Positions 62,378 to 64,000 of a stretch of 64,000 bases of DNA are shown piece after piece. The position numbers and the translations under genes were made by a program. Positions within the stretch are counted from its first letter, which is position 1. Each line of letters starts with the position of its first letter. The notes under the pieces were generated by a model. The model had not been told where the DNA came from. It worked only from the letters and a program-made list of their open reading frames with translations, and did not search any database. Source of the stretch: Streptoalloteichus tenebrarius (GTDB taxonomy: Bacteria > Actinomycetota > Actinomycetes > Mycobacteriales > Pseudonocardiaceae); NCBI RefSeq assembly GCF_024171885.1, contig NZ_JAMTCP010000001.1:62001-126000 (forward strand). Direction: 5' to 3'.

Positions 62378-63328
62378 GTGACCCAGGCCGACACCGGCGC
62401 GTTCGCCACGCTGCCGCTGGTCATCACCGGCGACAGCGAGTCCGTGCACGAGCGGATCCGCCGCGACCGGGAGCGGATCCGCGCCGCGCTCACCCGGCAC
62501 GGCGCCGTGCTGCTGCGCGGCTTCGCCGTGGGCGGCGTCGAGGGCTTCGACCAGGTGGTCAGGGAGCTGTCGGGGACGCCGCTGACCTACTCGGAGCGGT
62601 CGACGCCGCGCAGCAGGATCAGCGGGAACGTCTACACCTCCACGGACTACCCGCCGCAGGAGGAGATCTTCGCCCACAACGAGAACTCCTACCAGGCGGT
62701 CTGGCCGCTGACGCTGTACTTCTACTGCGTCGAGCCGCCGCTGACCCAGGGCGCCACCCCGCTGGCCTCCACCAGGGAGATCCACGCCTCGATCGACCCG
62801 GAGATCCGCGAGGAGTTCGAGCGTCGCAAGTGGATGGTCGTCCGCAACTACAGCGACGAGCTGGGCATGCCGTGGCAGGAGTCGTTCAACACCGACGACC
62901 GGGCCGAGGTGGACGCCTACTGCGAGCGCAACGGCATCCGCACGGAGTGGCTCGGCGGTGACCGCCTGCGGACCAGGGCGGTGCGGGAGCCGGTGCACCG
63001 GCACCCGGTGACCGGGGAGAGGGTCTGGTTCAACCACGCCACGTTCTTCCACGTCAGCACCCTCCCCGAGGAGATCAGGACGGGGCTGCTGGAGATGTGC
63101 GGCGAGGAGAACCTGCCGAACAACACCTACTACGGCGACGGCGGGGTGATCCCCGACGACGTCATGGACCACCTCAGGGCCTGCTACCGCGCGGCGTCCA
63201 CCCGGTTCGACTACGAGCGGGACGACGTGCTCGTCGTGGACAACATGCTCAGCACGCACGCCAGGGAGCCGTTCACCGGTCCCCGGCGCATCGCGGTGGC
63301 CATGGCCGAGCCCTCCTCGGCCGTCTGA
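62378..63328 (+). CDS. SyrP-like Fe(II)/2-oxoglutarate dioxygenase
   Basis: A 316-residue TauD/SyrP-family dioxygenase. The iron-binding His100-x-Glu102 lies in FAHNENSYQ, the distal histidine in MLSTHAREPFTGPRR, and the arginine of that segment binds 2-oxoglutarate. SyrP itself beta-hydroxylates an aspartyl residue bound to an NRPS carrier protein, so a similar tailoring step on an enzyme-bound amino acid is likely. GTG start, four bases after the mbtH-like gene. Confidence 0.85.
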   Translation: MTQADTGAFATLPLVITGDSESVHERIRRDRERIRAALTRHGAVLLRGFAVGGVEGFDQVVRELSGTPLTYSERSTPRSRISGNVYTSTDYPPQEEIFAHNENSYQAVWPLTLYFYCVEPPLTQGATPLASTREIHASIDPEIREEFERRKWMVVRNYSDELGMPWQESFNTDDRAEVDAYCERNGIRTEWLGGDRLRTRAVREPVHRHPVTGERVWFNHATFFHVSTLPEEIRTGLLEMCGEENLPNNTYYGDGGVIPDDVMDHLRACYRAASTRFDYERDDVLVVDNMLSTHAREPFTGPRRIAVAMAEPSSAV

Positions 63329-63440
63329 CCGCCGGTTTTCACTCAGCCGTCAAAGACCTGGAGCCCGGCCGCGAGTCCGGAGAGGCTTCGACCCGCGGCC
63401 GGTCTCCAGGCGTGGTGCGCTTCGTCAGGAAGGAAACACA

Positions 63441-64000
63441 GTGTTGCGGCTGGATTTGCGCGAAGAGGACATCCGCTCGATCGAGAAGCTCGTCGACGAG
63501 CTGGCGGGGCGCTACTCCTCGGTGGAGGAGCCGGAGTTCCAGCGCGAGGCGGGGGTGTACGCCCAGGAGCTGCCCAGGGCGCTGCGCAGGGACCTGCGCG
63601 AGTTCCACCTGGGCGAGCCGACCGGCATCCTCGTGGTGTCGGGCCTGCCGGTGGACGACGACGAGCTGGGCCCCACGCCGGCCCACTGGAAGACCAAGCC
63701 GGACGCGTCGCCGTCGCTGCGCTACGACATCGCGTTCTACCTGGTCGCGTCGCTGCTGGGCGAGCCGATCGCCTGGGCGACGCAGCAGGCGGGCCGGGTC
63801 ATGCACGACATCTTCCCGATCAAGGAACACGAGCACGAGCAGATCGGGTGGGGCAGCGACGAGCTGCTGACCTGGCACACCGAGGACGCGTTCCACCCGT
63901 TGCGCACCGACTACCTCGGCCTGATGTGCCTGCGCAACCCCGACGACGTCGAGACGACGGCCGCCGACATCGCGGACGTGCGCATCGACGACGAGACCCG
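63441..64000 (+). CDS. VioC/clavaminate-synthase-like amino acid hydroxylase (5' part only)
   Basis: An open frame from GTG 63441 (GGAAGGAAACACA ribosome site) runs 186 codons to the window edge. It resembles VioC-type arginine beta-hydroxylases: AQELPRALRR, GLPVDDDELGPTPAHW, ATQQAGRVMHDIFPIKEHEH and the metal motif H146-T-E148 in LLTWHTEDAFHPLRTDYLGL. The distal histidine lies outside the window. These iron/2-oxoglutarate enzymes hydroxylate free amino acids, often arginine, before NRPS loading. The residue actually hydroxylated is not decided by the part visible. Confidence 0.85.
   Translation, partial: MLRLDLREEDIRSIEKLVDELAGRYSSVEEPEFQREAGVYAQELPRALRRDLREFHLGEPTGILVVSGLPVDDDELGPTPAHWKTKPDASPSLRYDIAFYLVASLLGEPIAWATQQAGRVMHDIFPIKEHEHEQIGWGSDELLTWHTEDAFHPLRTDYLGLMCLRNPDDVETTAADIADVRIDDET

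Noticed and set aside
63097-63870. 257-residue plus-strand ORF over the end of the window
   Set aside because: Its composition (Arg, Ser and Trp-rich) is that of a shadow. The frame starting at 63441 gives the VioC-like protein with the metal motif intact.

Overview
The window is 64 kb of very GC-rich DNA with many GTG starts, IdeR/DmdR-type iron boxes, helix-turn-helix STAND proteins with WD40 repeats and MbtH-linked nonribosomal peptide genes. This points to a filamentous actinomycete. A member of the Pseudonocardiaceae (Saccharothrix/Lentzea/Actinosynnema type) is my inference, not something the sequence proves.

Region 1 (about 0-21.3 kb) is a specialised-metabolism and transport block with no polyketide synthase or NRPS inside the window. 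It holds two near-duplicate pairs of half-size ABC transporters of the YbtPQ/IrtAB type (199-3764 and 13486-17042). It also holds an MFS permease and a TetR regulator transcribed divergently, two berberine-bridge-type FAD oxidases, a macrolide-type glycosyltransferase, a class III aminotransferase, two FAD monooxygenases and a NodU-type carbamoyltransferase. One operator architecture (TGACTG, 5 bp, CAGTCA) occurs in front of both ABC operons and between the tetR and MFS genes. Each ABC operon also has an iron-box-like sequence beside that operator. The block therefore looks like a tailoring and transport set under joint TetR and iron control.

Region 2 (about 21.3-56.3 kb) is mixed accessory and housekeeping DNA. 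It contains a GT87 membrane glycosyltransferase, a methyltransferase, a 1260-residue XRE-NTPase-WD40 STAND protein, and a metallo-beta-lactamase-fold protein next to an ArsR-rhodanese fusion regulator with a candidate palindromic operator. Further along are a secreted phospholipase D-like protein, a trans-sulfuration-type PLP enzyme, a ferritin-like/hemerythrin pair, a chitin-deacetylase-like enzyme, and a LysR-controlled MBL/aromatic hydroxylase module. The rest is an HAD phosphatase, a decayed IS5-type transposase, small secreted and membrane proteins, a pentapeptide-repeat protein, an M48 membrane peptidase, a glycine-rich secreted protein and a MocR/EamA pair. Gene remnants lie at 49.1-49.45 kb: a short LacI-like N-terminus and a piece resembling SCP1.201-type deaminase toxins.

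Region 3 (56.5-60.8 kb) is a CRISPR array with the I-E type hairpin repeat: 33 repeats, 32 spacers and no cas genes in the window. Repeat decay at the low-coordinate end places the leader at the high-coordinate end, so the array is read on the minus strand. The array contains duplicated spacers with the same neighbours, and one spacer is itself an inverted copy of repeat-like sequence. Two abutting small ORFs sit at the trailer end. A second XRE-STAND protein follows the leader; it has lost the Walker A lysine and any C-terminal sensor domain.

Region 4 (60.8-64 kb) is the left edge of what appears to be an NRPS gene cluster. It has an ArsR-type regulator, an MbtH-like protein, a SyrP-type 2-oxoglutarate dioxygenase and the first 186 codons of a VioC/clavaminate-synthase-type amino acid hydroxylase that runs off the window.
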